64,000 nt of DNA from Brevibacterium sp. S22. Its GTDB lineage: Bacteria > Actinomycetota > Actinomycetes > Actinomycetales > Brevibacteriaceae. Position numbers and translations under genes: made by a program. Shown one piece after another: positions 37,989 through 48,010 of this stretch. How positions within the stretch are numbered: the first letter of the stretch is position 1; every line of letters starts with the position of its first letter. The stretch is from contig NZ_RHFG01000012.1 in NCBI RefSeq assembly GCF_004745485.1, positions 1 through 64,000 on the forward strand, written 5' to 3'. The notes beneath the pieces were generated by a model. The model was not told the DNA's origin, searched no databases, and saw only the letters and a list, made by a program, of their open reading frames with translations.

Positions 37989-39029
37989 TCAGGAGATTGA
38001 GTAGACGGAGGATGCGGTGCGGGCGAAGAGATTATCGATATCCTCCGCCGCCAGACCCTGGCAGAGTCTGAAATAGGAGTTCCACAGCACCGTGTACGAG
38101 GCGATTCCCTTGTCGACGGGGAAATTGCTCCCGAACATCAGCCGATCCGAGGTGAACTCGGTCAGCAGGACGTCGAAGAACGGAGCCTGGACCGTTGCCA
38201 GCTCCGCCGAAGACGGAGGTCGATCGCGGTGCTCGACCTCGAGCCCGAACGACCGCAGGCCGATGCCGGAGATTTTAATGTGGACATTCGGCAGGTCGGC
38301 AAGCCTGCGGACTCGATCCGACCACGGCGAGTTCGGTCGAGGCAAGCGTCCATTTTTACTCAGAGGCCCACCGAGGTGATCGATGACGATGCATGTTTTG
38401 TTACATTCCTCTGCGAGTGAGACCACCTCATCGAGCTGACTTTCGTAGGCCCATACGTCGAGGACGAGGTCGCGTTCACCGAGCAGTTTGACACCGTCGC
38501 GAAACGCTGGGTCGGACAAGCGGCCCGGGGGAGGAGGGAAGGGTGAGGTGACGATTGAAGGGTCCGAGTGCCACGCCGTCTGGTTGCGGATGCCTCTTAG
38601 GCGGCCGTCGGAGGCGGCGAGCATCGCGTCGAGGACGGAGTTCAGCGTGTCGCCCTGGTCGAGGTCAGCACCGGCGATGATCGCTGCTGCAACCTGACCG
38701 CGAGGTGAACGAGACGACTCCGCAGCGACTGCCGCCGCGAACTCCACCTCGCCCACGGACCTCATGCATTCTGGTCCGGTCGTCCTGTACCCCGTTCTGC
38801 TCTGCACATAGACACTCGCCCGAAGCTTCGGAACTGCGACTGCGTCCTGATCGAAGTCATCGAGCAGATAGCGATCCCCAGGCCTGTTCCAGAGGTGGTG
38901 ATGCGAATCGATGATATCGACGTCGGACGTCAGCGGCTCTTCAGCACCGAGGGCCAGCCAGGCCGGTCGAATCGGTACATGGACTCGGCGCGGACCGGCC
39001 GATCGCGCACGGGGGTGGGTGGTACTCAT
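37989..39029 (-). CDS. Amidohydrolase-2 family protein (lactonase/PDC-hydrolase type)
   Basis: A 346-residue TIM-barrel hydrolase from ATG 39029. Landmarks are DIIDSHHHLWNRPGDRY with the HxH-type metal site, GIRNQTAWHSDP, VIDHLGGP and MFGSNFPVDKG with the catalytic Asp. The family includes 2-pyrone-4,6-dicarboxylate lactonase (LigI) and L-rhamnono/L-fucono-lactonases. The frame continues to a TTG at 39080, but that lies in an operator-like palindrome, and ATG 39029 has GGAG 8 nt upstream. It is cotranscribed with the MFS gene and faces the second IclR gene. Confidence 0.85.
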   Translation of the reverse strand: MSTTHPRARSAGPRRVHVPIRPAWLALGAEEPLTSDVDIIDSHHHLWNRPGDRYLLDDFDQDAVAVPKLRASVYVQSRTGYRTTGPECMRSVGEVEFAAAVAAESSRSPRGQVAAAIIAGADLDQGDTLNSVLDAMLAASDGRLRGIRNQTAWHSDPSIVTSPFPPPPGRLSDPAFRDGVKLLGERDLVLDVWAYESQLDEVVSLAEECNKTCIVIDHLGGPLSKNGRLPRPNSPWSDRVRRLADLPNVHIKISGIGLRSFGLEVEHRDRPPSSAELATVQAPFFDVLLTEFTSDRLMFGSNFPVDKGIASYTVLWNSYFRLCQGLAAEDIDNLFARTASSVYSIS

Positions 39030-39064
39030 CTCAGCATCTCCATCGACGTCGAAACTCGACAAAC

Positions 39065-39097
39065 TATCATTAGATGACAACTTCTACCACTGAGTGG
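39065..39097. promoter_or_regulatory. Candidate IclR operators, module B
   Basis: TATCAT at 39065-39070 faces ATGACA at 39074-39079 (5 of 6 pairs), and the perfect palindrome CCACTGAGTGG follows at 39087-39097. Both are in the divergent promoter between the amidohydrolase and the second IclR gene. A GAGTGG half-site also occurs in the module A promoter near 35752. Confidence 0.5.
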
Positions 39098-39205
39098 CAG
39101 ATGAACGATAGAGTCCTCTGGAAGGCTTGTCAACGCCCAGGCAGCCCAGAAGAGTTCGGGCACGAACTGTGTCGAAGTTCGTCGGAAGAGAAGTGGGGTT
39201 TCGCG

Positions 39206-39964
39206 ATGTCGCCGAGTTCTCCTCGAGACACCAGTAACATGCGGTCACTGGACAGAGCGATCACTGTGGTCGAGGCTTTGGAGGAAGCCGGTCGGCCATT
39301 GAAGCTGGTCGAGATCTCTCGTGTGACCGGACTGCACAATGCAACCGTCCAACGCATCCTCAACGCGCTCGAATCGCGAGGGCGGGTCGAGCGAGACGGA
39401 AGGGAATATCGATCCGGTGCCAGCGCGGTCTACGGTGCTCATGCGTATCTGACGACGAGCCCATTGGTCGAACGTGCAAAGCCTGTGCTCAGGGAACTGG
39501 CTCAGCGAACGTCGTTGACCGCGTCGCTCTTTGTGCGAGCGGGGTGGTCGCGTGTCGTCGTGGCCAGAGTTCCTGGGGCCAAACCGTTGGCATATGAACT
39601 TCCGATGGGGTCGCGGCTGTCCCTCCACCGGGGAGCGGGGAAGATCTTTGCCGCCGAATTCTCAACTGAGCAGTTGACTCAGTACATCGAACAGGTCGCT
39701 CCTGCAGAAATGTGCGGGGAGTCCGACGCATGGGGCGCGCAGCTGAGGGCGCAGCTCAATGAGATACGTGCACAGGGTTATCACATCGCAAGAGGCGAAC
39801 GTATCGTCGGAGCAATGTCGATCTCGGCGCCTGTGCGAGATCGTTCCGCGGCAGTGCGGGCTTCGATCACTGTCGGTGCCGAGTCACGGGACGTCGCAGA
39901 GGCTGCCGAACAAGAGCTGCTGGCGGAGGTGAAACACGCTGCCGAAGCCGTTCGGCTATCGTGA
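39206..39964 (+). CDS. IclR family transcriptional regulator (module B)
   Basis: From ATG 39206 the protein has 252 residues: winged helix at about 12-72 (SLDRAITVVEALEEAGRPLK, GLHNATVQRILNALESRGRVE) and the IclR effector domain with ARVPGAKPLAYELPMGSRLSLHRGAGKIFAA and YHIARGERIVGAMSISAPV. The frame extends back to 39074, within the operator region, so the later start is preferred. It is similar in layout to the IclR of module A, suggesting that the two modules are paralogous in control. Confidence 0.88.
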   Translation: MSPSSPRDTSNMRSLDRAITVVEALEEAGRPLKLVEISRVTGLHNATVQRILNALESRGRVERDGREYRSGASAVYGAHAYLTTSPLVERAKPVLRELAQRTSLTASLFVRAGWSRVVVARVPGAKPLAYELPMGSRLSLHRGAGKIFAAEFSTEQLTQYIEQVAPAEMCGESDAWGAQLRAQLNEIRAQGYHIARGERIVGAMSISAPVRDRSAAVRASITVGAESRDVAEAAEQELLAEVKHAAEAVRLS

Positions 39965-40168
39965 GCCCTCAGCTCAGCTTCCTCTTCGCCTCCGATCTCG
40001 ACATTTCCGTGGAGCGAGAGTGGGCGACGCCTAGCGGAGGTGCAGGCTCTCTGACCTTGTGAGACACCTATTGCGCAGATCACGCTTCGGTGAAAGACTC
40101 ACAGCATCGCGGCATTCGCCCGCAGCGAGTCCGCGTTCTCACTTTCGACTCGACGGAGGATGCGCAAG

Positions 40169-41071
40169 ATGGCCAAAGAGATTTTCGTTTCACTCGGTAT
40201 CGACATCGACGCAGTGTCAGGTTGGCTCGGTTCCTACGGCGGGGAAGACTCTCCCTCGGACATTCAGCGGGGCATCTTCGCCGGCGAAATCGGAGTTCCC
40301 CGGCTCCTGAAGATGCTCAAACGCCGCGATCTCAAGGCAAGCTGGTTCATCCCCGGTCATTCGCTCGAGACCTTCCCTGACCAATGCAAGATGGTGCACG
40401 ACGACGGACATGAGATCGGCGCCCACGGCTATAGCCACGAGAACCCTGTCGCAATGACGAACCGTCAGGAAGACATCGTCATGGAGAAGTCCGTCGAGCT
40501 CATCACGAACCTCACCGGCAGCCAGCCACGTGGCTACGTCGCCCCATGGTGGGAGCTGAGCGCATACACGCCTGAGCTGCTCAAGAAGTTCGGTTTCGAA
40601 TACGACCACAGCCAGAGCCACAAGGATTTCGTACCGTACTACTCCATCGCCGGCGACGAATGGACGCCGATCGACTACTCGCAGACGCCGGAAACGTGGA
40701 TGAAGCCGCTCAAACACGGCAAGGAGATCGACCTCGTCGAGATCGCCGCGAACTGGTACGTTGACGACTTGCCGCCGATGCTGTTCGTGAAGAGCAGCCC
40801 GAACAGCCACGGCTTCGTCAACCCCCGCGATATCGAGACCTTGTGGCGCGACCAGTTCGACTGGGTCTACCGCGAACTCGACTATGCGATCTTCCCGATC
40901 ACGATCCACCCGGACGTGTCCGGCCGACCGCAGGTGCTGCTCATGCTCGAACGGCTACTGGACTACATCGGCGGGCACGACGGAGTGAAGATCGTGACCA
41001 TGGGCGAGATCGCCGATGACTTCCGGGCACGCTATCCGTTCGAATCACCTGAACGCCCGCCGGCGTACTGA
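40169..41071 (+). CDS. Polysaccharide-deacetylase-fold hydrolase (PuuE/HP0310-like)
   Basis: A 300-residue NodB-fold protein from ATG 40169 with GGAGGA 8 nt upstream. Landmarks are [18 protein letters not shown] at the start, [39 protein letters not shown] with the HxxxH metal pair, and [23 protein letters not shown] near the end. There is no signal peptide, so it is cytoplasmic. This subgroup includes H. pylori HP0310 and PuuE-type allantoinases, acting on cyclic imides or ureides rather than chitin. It may belong to the preceding catabolic island or be independent. Confidence 0.82.
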   Translation: MAKEIFVSLGIDIDAVSGWLGSYGGEDSPSDIQRGIFAGEIGVPRLLKMLKRRDLKASWFIPGHSLETFPDQCKMVHDDGHEIGAHGYSHENPVAMTNRQEDIVMEKSVELITNLTGSQPRGYVAPWWELSAYTPELLKKFGFEYDHSQSHKDFVPYYSIAGDEWTPIDYSQTPETWMKPLKHGKEIDLVEIAANWYVDDLPPMLFVKSSPNSHGFVNPRDIETLWRDQFDWVYRELDYAIFPITIHPDVSGRPQVLLMLERLLDYIGGHDGVKIVTMGEIADDFRARYPFESPERPPAY

Positions 41072-41102
41072 GCCTCGTTACGAGACCGTCCAGACTCACG
41101 AC

Positions 41103-41139
41103 GAGAGCCCCAGCCGCGACGATCTCGGCTGGGGCTCTC
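41103..41139. terminator. Bidirectional terminator
   Basis: GAGAGCCCCAGCCG at 41103-41116 pairs with CGGCTGGGGCTCTC at 41126-41139 around a 9-nt loop, between the deacetylase-fold gene and the converging TPP-enzyme gene. Confidence 0.85.
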
Positions 41140-41191
41140 AGCGTTTCAGCGAATGCCGCTCGCGATCGCCGATCGGTTCACCGTAAGTACT

Positions 41192-42823
41192 TCACCGCTT
41201 CCCCAACTCGTCGATGAGCACACGCTTGTTCTCCGAATAGTCGACGGGCACGACCACGACGTGCACACCGCCGGCCTCGAACGCATTCTCCAGCGCGTCG
41301 CTGATGCTGTCGACATCCTCGACGCGGGTGCCGGTGGCCCCATACGACTCCGCGTACTTCACAAAATCAGGGTTGCCGTAGGTCAGACCGTAGTCGGGGA
41401 ATCCGTCCGCAGCCTGCTTCCACCGGATCATGCCGTAGGCGTTGTCCTCGAGAATGACGACAACAAGATCGAGACCCAAACGCACAGCGGTCTCCATCTC
41501 CTGGCTGTTCATCATGAACCCGCCGTCGCCGACCACGGCCATGACCCGACGCTCCGGGTAGGTCAGCTTCGCCCCGATGGCCGACGGCAGCCCGGCGCCC
41601 ATCGCCGCCAGAGCATTGTCGAGCAGCAGGGTGTTCGCCCGGGTCGTGCGGTAGTTGCGGGCGAACCAGATCTTGTACATTCCGTTGTCCAGGGCCACGA
41701 TCCCATCGGTCGGGACCACGTCGCGGACCTCCTGGACGATCCGCTGCGGGATGAACCGATCCTCATCGGCTCCCTCGTGGATCTTGATGAGGATCTCATC
41801 ACGCATCGGCAGGAGCGCCTCGGCGGTGGGCACGGGACCGCCGAGTACCTCGGCGAGCTTGTCCAGGGACGGACCCAGGTCACCGATGACCTCGAACTGC
41901 GGGAAATACACCTGCTCGACGATGGCGGGACGGTACCCGATGTGCACGACGGTCGGCCCGGTCTCATCCATCGTGAACGGCGGCTTCTCCGTCGTATCGT
42001 GACCGATCGTGACGATGACATCGGCCGCATCGATCGCGTCATGGGCGTAGTCACCGGATGTCAGCGCCGCCGTGCCCATGTACAGTTCCGACGCGCCCGT
42101 CACCGACCCCTTGCCCATCTGCGTGGTGACGTAGGGGATGCGCATCTGGGCGACGAAACGCGACAGCGCCTCACTGCACGAGGCCCGGGAAGCATCCGCA
42201 CCGAGCATGAGCAGCGGGTTCTTCGCCTCCCTGATGACGTTCGCGGCGTTCGCGATCGCCGTATCCCCGGCGACGGGCAGACCATTCGTATGCGGTTCGA
42301 CGAGCTCGAACCCGTCGACCGGCATCCCCGCGATGTCCTCGGGCAGTTCGAGGTGCACTGGTCCCGGACGCTCGGCCTGAGCGGCGCGGAAGGCCTCGCG
42401 GACCATCGTCGGAATCATCGCCGCCGAGGTGATCTGCTTGCTCACCTTCGTCAGCGGGTCCATCGTCGCCACCGTGTTGACCATCTGGAACGCCGCCTGC
42501 TCGGCCGTGCGGATGCCCTTCTGCCCGGTGATCATGATGACCGGCATCCCGCCGAGGTGGGCGTACGCGGCCCCGGTCGCCAGGTTGAGCGCCCCCGGAC
42601 CCAGGGTCGTCAGCACCACCCCGGGCTTGCCCGTCAGCCGGCCGTAGGTGGCGGCCATGAATGCGGCGGCCTGCTCGTGGCGGGTGAGGATGAGTTCGAT
42701 CGAAGAGTTGCGCAGGGACTCGACGAAGTCGAGGTTCTCCTCACCGGGAATGCCGAAGATCCGCTCGACGCCTTCGTTCTCCAGGGCTCTGACCATGACA
42801 TCTGATGCACGTTGTGTCGTCAT
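41192..42823 (-). CDS. Thiamine-pyrophosphate enzyme, acetolactate synthase type
   Basis: A 543-residue enzyme of the acetohydroxyacid synthase/pyruvate oxidase family. The catalytic Glu is in LTRHEQAAAFMA; TLGPGALNLATGAAYAH and ITGQKGIR follow, and the TPP/Mg motif is VGDGGFMMNSQEMETAVRLGL with LEDNAYGMIRW. The protein is monocistronic, with no ilvN-type regulatory subunit beside it, and is close to catabolic acetolactate synthase (AlsS) in style. The exact 2-oxoacid reaction cannot be settled by eye. Confidence 0.85.
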   Translation of the reverse strand: MTTQRASDVMVRALENEGVERIFGIPGEENLDFVESLRNSSIELILTRHEQAAAFMAATYGRLTGKPGVVLTTLGPGALNLATGAAYAHLGGMPVIMITGQKGIRTAEQAAFQMVNTVATMDPLTKVSKQITSAAMIPTMVREAFRAAQAERPGPVHLELPEDIAGMPVDGFELVEPHTNGLPVAGDTAIANAANVIREAKNPLLMLGADASRASCSEALSRFVAQMRIPYVTTQMGKGSVTGASELYMGTAALTSGDYAHDAIDAADVIVTIGHDTTEKPPFTMDETGPTVVHIGYRPAIVEQVYFPQFEVIGDLGPSLDKLAEVLGGPVPTAEALLPMRDEILIKIHEGADEDRFIPQRIVQEVRDVVPTDGIVALDNGMYKIWFARNYRTTRANTLLLDNALAAMGAGLPSAIGAKLTYPERRVMAVVGDGGFMMNSQEMETAVRLGLDLVVVILEDNAYGMIRWKQAADGFPDYGLTYGNPDFVKYAESYGATGTRVEDVDSISDALENAFEAGGVHVVVVPVDYSENKRVLIDELGKR

Positions 42824-42871
42824 GTGCCCGACCCTACGCTTTTCTCCGCTCAGTCCCTATGACCGGTCCCA

Positions 42872-42977
42872 CACCTCCATCACGGAGGTGGACCACCCAC
42901 CCAGCGGACGTGCGGAACCGCGGGGCCGCCTCGGCGAGGGGATCGCCCACCGAGGCGGCCCACCCACCCAGCGGACG
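42872..42977. repeat. Repeats and hairpins upstream of pheS
   Basis: The 248-bp gap before pheS holds an 18-bp direct repeat CCACCCACCCAGCGGACG at 42893-42910 and 42960-42977, a hairpin CACCTCC/GGAGGTG at 42872-42890, and a larger hairpin GCCGCCTCGG (42925-42934) with CCGAGGCGGC (42950-42959) between the two repeat copies. It could be a pheS leader control element or simple repetitive DNA. Confidence 0.7.
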
Positions 42978-43017
42978 CCGCCCCAGGTCCCGGCAGGGGA
43001 AGCGATAGACTTGCTGA

Positions 43018-44115
<1,098 letters not shown>

Positions 44116-44116
44116 T

Positions 44117-46696
44117 ATGCGCGTCCCACTGAACTGGCTGGCCGACTATGTCGATCTTCCGGCCGAGACAGATCCCCATGCCCTCGCGGCCGAATTCGCG
44201 AGCGTCGGACTCGAAGAAGAGGACTTCTTCGGCCCCGAGACCACCGGCCCCCTCGTCGTCGGCCGGGTCCTCGACCTGGTCAAGGAAGAGCACTCGAACG
44301 GCAAGACCGTCAACTGGTGCCGCGTCGACGTCGGCCCCGAACACAACGAAGCCCAGGATGATCCGAAGGACCCGCAGCCCGGTCCCGAGGTGCCCAGCCG
44401 CGGCATCATCTGCGGGGCGCACAACTTCGTGCCCGGAGACCTCATCGTCGCCTGCCTGCCCGGAGCCGTCCTGCCCGGCGACTTCGCCATCGCCGCCCGC
44501 AAAACCTACGGACACAAGTCCGACGGCATGATCTGCTCGGCCAAGGAGCTCGGCCTCGGCGAGGACCACTCCGGCATCATCGTCCTCTCCGACCTCGGTC
44601 TGACCGGTGAACCCGGCGACGACGCGATCGCCCTGCTCGGCCTCGACCAGGTCACCCTCGACGTCAACGTCACCCCCGACCGCGGTTACCAGCTGTCGAT
44701 GCGCGGCATCGCCCGCGAATACGCGCAGATGAAGGGACAGTCCTTCACCGACATCGGCAGCCCCGCCGTCGCCCCGGTGAACGAACCGACGACTGATGGA
44801 TTCCCCGTCGTCATCGACGACGTCAACCCCATCAACGAGGTGGCCGGCTGTGACCGTTTCACCGCACTTCAGGTGACCGGACTCAACCCGGAAGCGAAGA
44901 CCCCGTTCTGGATGCAGCGTCGGCTGCAGCAGGCGGGCATGCGCCCGATCGGCCTGACCGTCGACGTGACGAACTTTGTCATGCTCGAACTCGGCCAGCC
45001 GCTGCACGCCTACGACTCCGCGCTGCTCGGCGACGAGATCGTCGTCCGCCGTGCCACCGCGGGGGAGAAGTTCACGACCCTTGATGACGTCAAGCGCAAG
45101 CTGGATCCCGAAGACCTGCTCATCACCGACCGCGGTGCTGACGGTACGGGCGGGAAGATCATCGGCCTGGCCGGTGTCATGGGCGGCGCCGACGTCGAAG
45201 TTCACTCGGGCACCACCGACGTCGTCATCGAGGCGGCCCACTTCGACCCGATCTCCATCGCCCGCACCTCGCGTCGCCACAGGCTCTCGTCCGAGGCCTC
45301 GCGTCGTTTCGAACGCGGCGTCGATCCGGAGCTCGGTCCTGTGGCGGCACGTCGCTGCGCGGACCTGCTCGTCGAACTCGGCGGCGGCACGCTCAGCCCG
45401 GCGACCACGCAGATCGGGGACGCCCCCGAACCGACCGTCATCGAACTCCCGGTCGAGCGCATCGGCAACCTCGTCGGGGTCGAATACACGACCGCCGAGG
45501 CGACCGGGCTGCTCGAGGGCATAGGCGCGACTATCGAGGTCGTCGGCAAAGATCGTCTGGCAGTGACCGTACCCAGCTGGCGCACGGACATCACCGACGA
45601 CGTCGACCTCATCGAAGAAGTCGCCCGCACAGGTGGCTACGGGCGCATCCCGTCCGTGCAGCCCGCGGCGCGTGCCGGCAAGGGACTGACGACCGCGCAG
45701 AAGACACGGCGTCGGATCTCGAACCTGCTCGCCGCCGACGGCTTCACCGAGGTGCTGTCCTACCCGTTCACGAGCACGAAGCGGGACGATCAGCTCCGCC
45801 TTGAGGCCGATGATGTGCGACGTGAGCACATCCGCCTGGCCAACCCGATGTCCGAAGACATGCCGCTCATGCGCACGAACCTGCTGTCGACGCTCGTCGA
45901 CCTTGTGGTGCGCAACCTCGGCCGCGGCGCCAAGGGCGTCGCGCTCTTCGAAGCGGGACTCGTGTCCACCTCGGCAGGACTGCCCGAAGGCCCCGGACCG
46001 CGGCACCTGCCGGGCTACCACCCCACCGAGGCAGAGCTCGAGAAGATCTACGCCTCCGTGCCGGCCCAGCCCTACCACTACGCGGGCATCATCGCCGGCA
46101 ATGCGGAGCTGCCAGGAGTCTGGGGCAAGGGTCGCAAAGCCGAGGCGACCGACGTCATCGACACCGTGCGCCGGATCGTTGCCGTCAATGGTCTCGAGGT
46201 CACCGTCGAGTCCGACCAGATCGCCCCATGGCATCCCGGTCGGGCCGCGAAGTTCGTCCTCGCCGACGGCCAGGTGCTCGGGCATGCGGGTGAACTCCAC
46301 CCGAAGGTGTGCGAGAACCTCGGCCTGCCCGCCAGGACCGTGGCCTTCGAGATCGACCTCGACGCGCTGCTGGCACAGGAGGACCTGCGAGCTTGGGACG
46401 GCGCCCTGTCGACGTACCCGGTGTCCCGTCAGGATGTCGCGCTCATCGTCGATGCGGACCTGCCGACGCAGACGCTCGCCGCGACGCTGCGTGAGGGTGC
46501 GGGCGAGGAGCTCGAGCTGCTCGAGACCTTCGACCTCTACACCGGTGACCAGCTGCCCGAGGGCAAGAAGTCGCTGGCGTTCCGCCTGACGTTCCGCGCC
46601 CCGGACCGCACGCTCAAGGCAGATGATGCCTCGGCGATGCGTGAGGCGGCGACGAAGTTGGCCGCCGAGCGTCACGGCGCTGAAGTCCGCAGCTGA
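44117..46696 (+). CDS. pheT: Phenylalanine--tRNA ligase beta subunit
   Basis: The 859-residue partner of PheS. It begins MRVPLNWLADYVDLP, followed by the EMAP-type tRNA-binding domain (about 40-180, CGAHNFVPGDLIVACLPGAVLPG, SDGMICSAKELGLGEDHSGI), the B3/B4 editing domain (about 230-440), the B5 domain (GVEYTTAEATGLL), a catalytic-like core and the C-terminal ferredoxin-like anticodon domain (STYPVSRQDVALIVDADLP). Full length with no frameshift. A hairpin terminator lies downstream. Confidence 0.96.
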   Translation: MRVPLNWLADYVDLPAETDPHALAAEFASVGLEEEDFFGPETTGPLVVGRVLDLVKEEHSNGKTVNWCRVDVGPEHNEAQDDPKDPQPGPEVPSRGIICGAHNFVPGDLIVACLPGAVLPGDFAIAARKTYGHKSDGMICSAKELGLGEDHSGIIVLSDLGLTGEPGDDAIALLGLDQVTLDVNVTPDRGYQLSMRGIAREYAQMKGQSFTDIGSPAVAPVNEPTTDGFPVVIDDVNPINEVAGCDRFTALQVTGLNPEAKTPFWMQRRLQQAGMRPIGLTVDVTNFVMLELGQPLHAYDSALLGDEIVVRRATAGEKFTTLDDVKRKLDPEDLLITDRGADGTGGKIIGLAGVMGGADVEVHSGTTDVVIEAAHFDPISIARTSRRHRLSSEASRRFERGVDPELGPVAARRCADLLVELGGGTLSPATTQIGDAPEPTVIELPVERIGNLVGVEYTTAEATGLLEGIGATIEVVGKDRLAVTVPSWRTDITDDVDLIEEVARTGGYGRIPSVQPAARAGKGLTTAQKTRRRISNLLAADGFTEVLSYPFTSTKRDDQLRLEADDVRREHIRLANPMSEDMPLMRTNLLSTLVDLVVRNLGRGAKGVALFEAGLVSTSAGLPEGPGPRHLPGYHPTEAELEKIYASVPAQPYHYAGIIAGNAELPGVWGKGRKAEATDVIDTVRRIVAVNGLEVTVESDQIAPWHPGRAAKFVLADGQVLGHAGELHPKVCENLGLPARTVAFEIDLDALLAQEDLRAWDGALSTYPVSRQDVALIVDADLPTQTLAATLREGAGEELELLETFDLYTGDQLPEGKKSLAFRLTFRAPDRTLKADDASAMREAATKLAAERHGAEVRS

Positions 46697-46709
46697 GCTG
46701 AGTGCGTCA

Positions 46710-46750
46710 CAGAGCCCGGTTGACCGCTACAGTGGTTCGACCGGGCTCTG
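46710..46750 (+). terminator. Terminator after pheT
   Basis: CAGAGCCCGGT at 46710-46720 pairs perfectly with ACCGGGCTCTG at 46740-46750; the loop is 19 nt and its ends can pair further. Confidence 0.75.
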
Positions 46751-46874
46751 CCGTATCCGTGCCGAGCATCGCGGCAGCGAGTACGAGAGCGATCGACCAA
46801 GCGGCGGTCAGAACCTGTACCGCACTCCACGACACCTGAAAACCCGCACCCGACCAACACCGAGGAGTCCTGAA

Positions 46875-47756
46875 ATGTCTGAGAAGCTGCCCTACGGAAC
46901 TAACATGCCGACGACCGATGGGTCCTCTGAAGCGACCGCGGCCCCGTCCGAGACGATCGCACTCATCACCGGCGGTGCCCGCGGAATCGGACGCCACCTG
47001 TCGGAGGCGTTCGCGAAGGCCGGGTATGACGTGATCGTCACGGCCACCTCGGCGGAGAAGGCGGAAGCTGCGGCTGAAGAGATCGCTGAATCGACCGGGG
47101 GAACGGTGACCGGTGTCGGTCTGCGCACTGATGACATCACTGTGGTGAACCAGCTGCGTGACTCTGTCGCTGAACTCGAGAAATCGACGGGGAAGCGTCT
47201 GCAGGTGCTCATCAATAATGCCGGTCGAATCGAGTCGACGGAGGGTCCGCTGTGGGAGGCCGACCCGGAGGCCATCAAAGGTGTCGTCGACGCGAACGTC
47301 CTCGGTGTCGCACTCATGGTGAACACGTTCGCCCCGGTGCTCATGGATGCCGCCGAGGCGACCGGTCGTCCCAGCCGGATCATCGACCTCAACTCGGGGT
47401 CGGGTGCGCAGGGCACTCCGGCGTATGCCGTGTACTCGGCCTCGAAGGCGTCGCTGTTCCGTCTCGCCGATTCGGTCGTGCACTTCGGCCATGAGAAGGG
47501 GCTGCGGATCTTCGAGATGGCGCCTGGTGTCGTCGAGACCGCGATGACGAAGTCGATGCCCGTCCACGACTTCCGTCAGGGAGATGACTGGACCTCGCCC
47601 GCGCAGGTCACCGACCTTGCGCTGGCGCTGGCTTCGGGGATTTTGGATGCGTTCACCGGGCGGTACGTCCGTGCAGGTGCGGATTCGGAGGAGTCACTAC
47701 TCGCCGAGGCGGCCAACGGCCTGTCGGATTCGTCCCGGCGACTCGTGCTCGGGTGA
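46875..47756 (+). CDS. Short-chain dehydrogenase/reductase
   Basis: A 293-residue classical SDR. After a polar 25-residue lead come TGGARGIGRHL (cofactor site), NNAG, and the catalytic Ser with YSASK (Tyr-x3-Lys). GAGGAG precedes ATG 46875. Monocistronic between terminators; the neighbours give no substrate hint. Confidence 0.88.
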   Translation: MSEKLPYGTNMPTTDGSSEATAAPSETIALITGGARGIGRHLSEAFAKAGYDVIVTATSAEKAEAAAEEIAESTGGTVTGVGLRTDDITVVNQLRDSVAELEKSTGKRLQVLINNAGRIESTEGPLWEADPEAIKGVVDANVLGVALMVNTFAPVLMDAAEATGRPSRIIDLNSGSGAQGTPAYAVYSASKASLFRLADSVVHFGHEKGLRIFEMAPGVVETAMTKSMPVHDFRQGDDWTSPAQVTDLALALASGILDAFTGRYVRAGADSEESLLAEAANGLSDSSRRLVLG

Positions 47757-48010
47757 TTTGGTGTCCTTCTCGGCCGATCTGATCATCGACAGTAGATGAA
47801 ACGGCTGTGGGTAGCGAAAGTTGGTTTAGACGAGGAATCCGAATCGCAGACTCGGTCGAGTGGGGTGAGCGGCTCAAAGATCACCTGAACGTTCTGTAGT
47901 TGAATCGTAACGTTTGCATAACCATCGGCGTAGTGTTAGGCAATTGGAATAATCGGCTAGTTTTGTCGGATACTCTAGTTTGAGTTTCAACTTCCGAGTG
48001 TCGAGGTGAC

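Noticed and set aside
42905-42930. T-box-like core (CGGAACCGCG) upstream of pheS
   Set aside because: It matches most of the T-box consensus TGGNACCGCG, but the first base needed to pair with the tRNA end is C, and no specifier loop or stem I was found. Treated as chance in GC-rich sequence.
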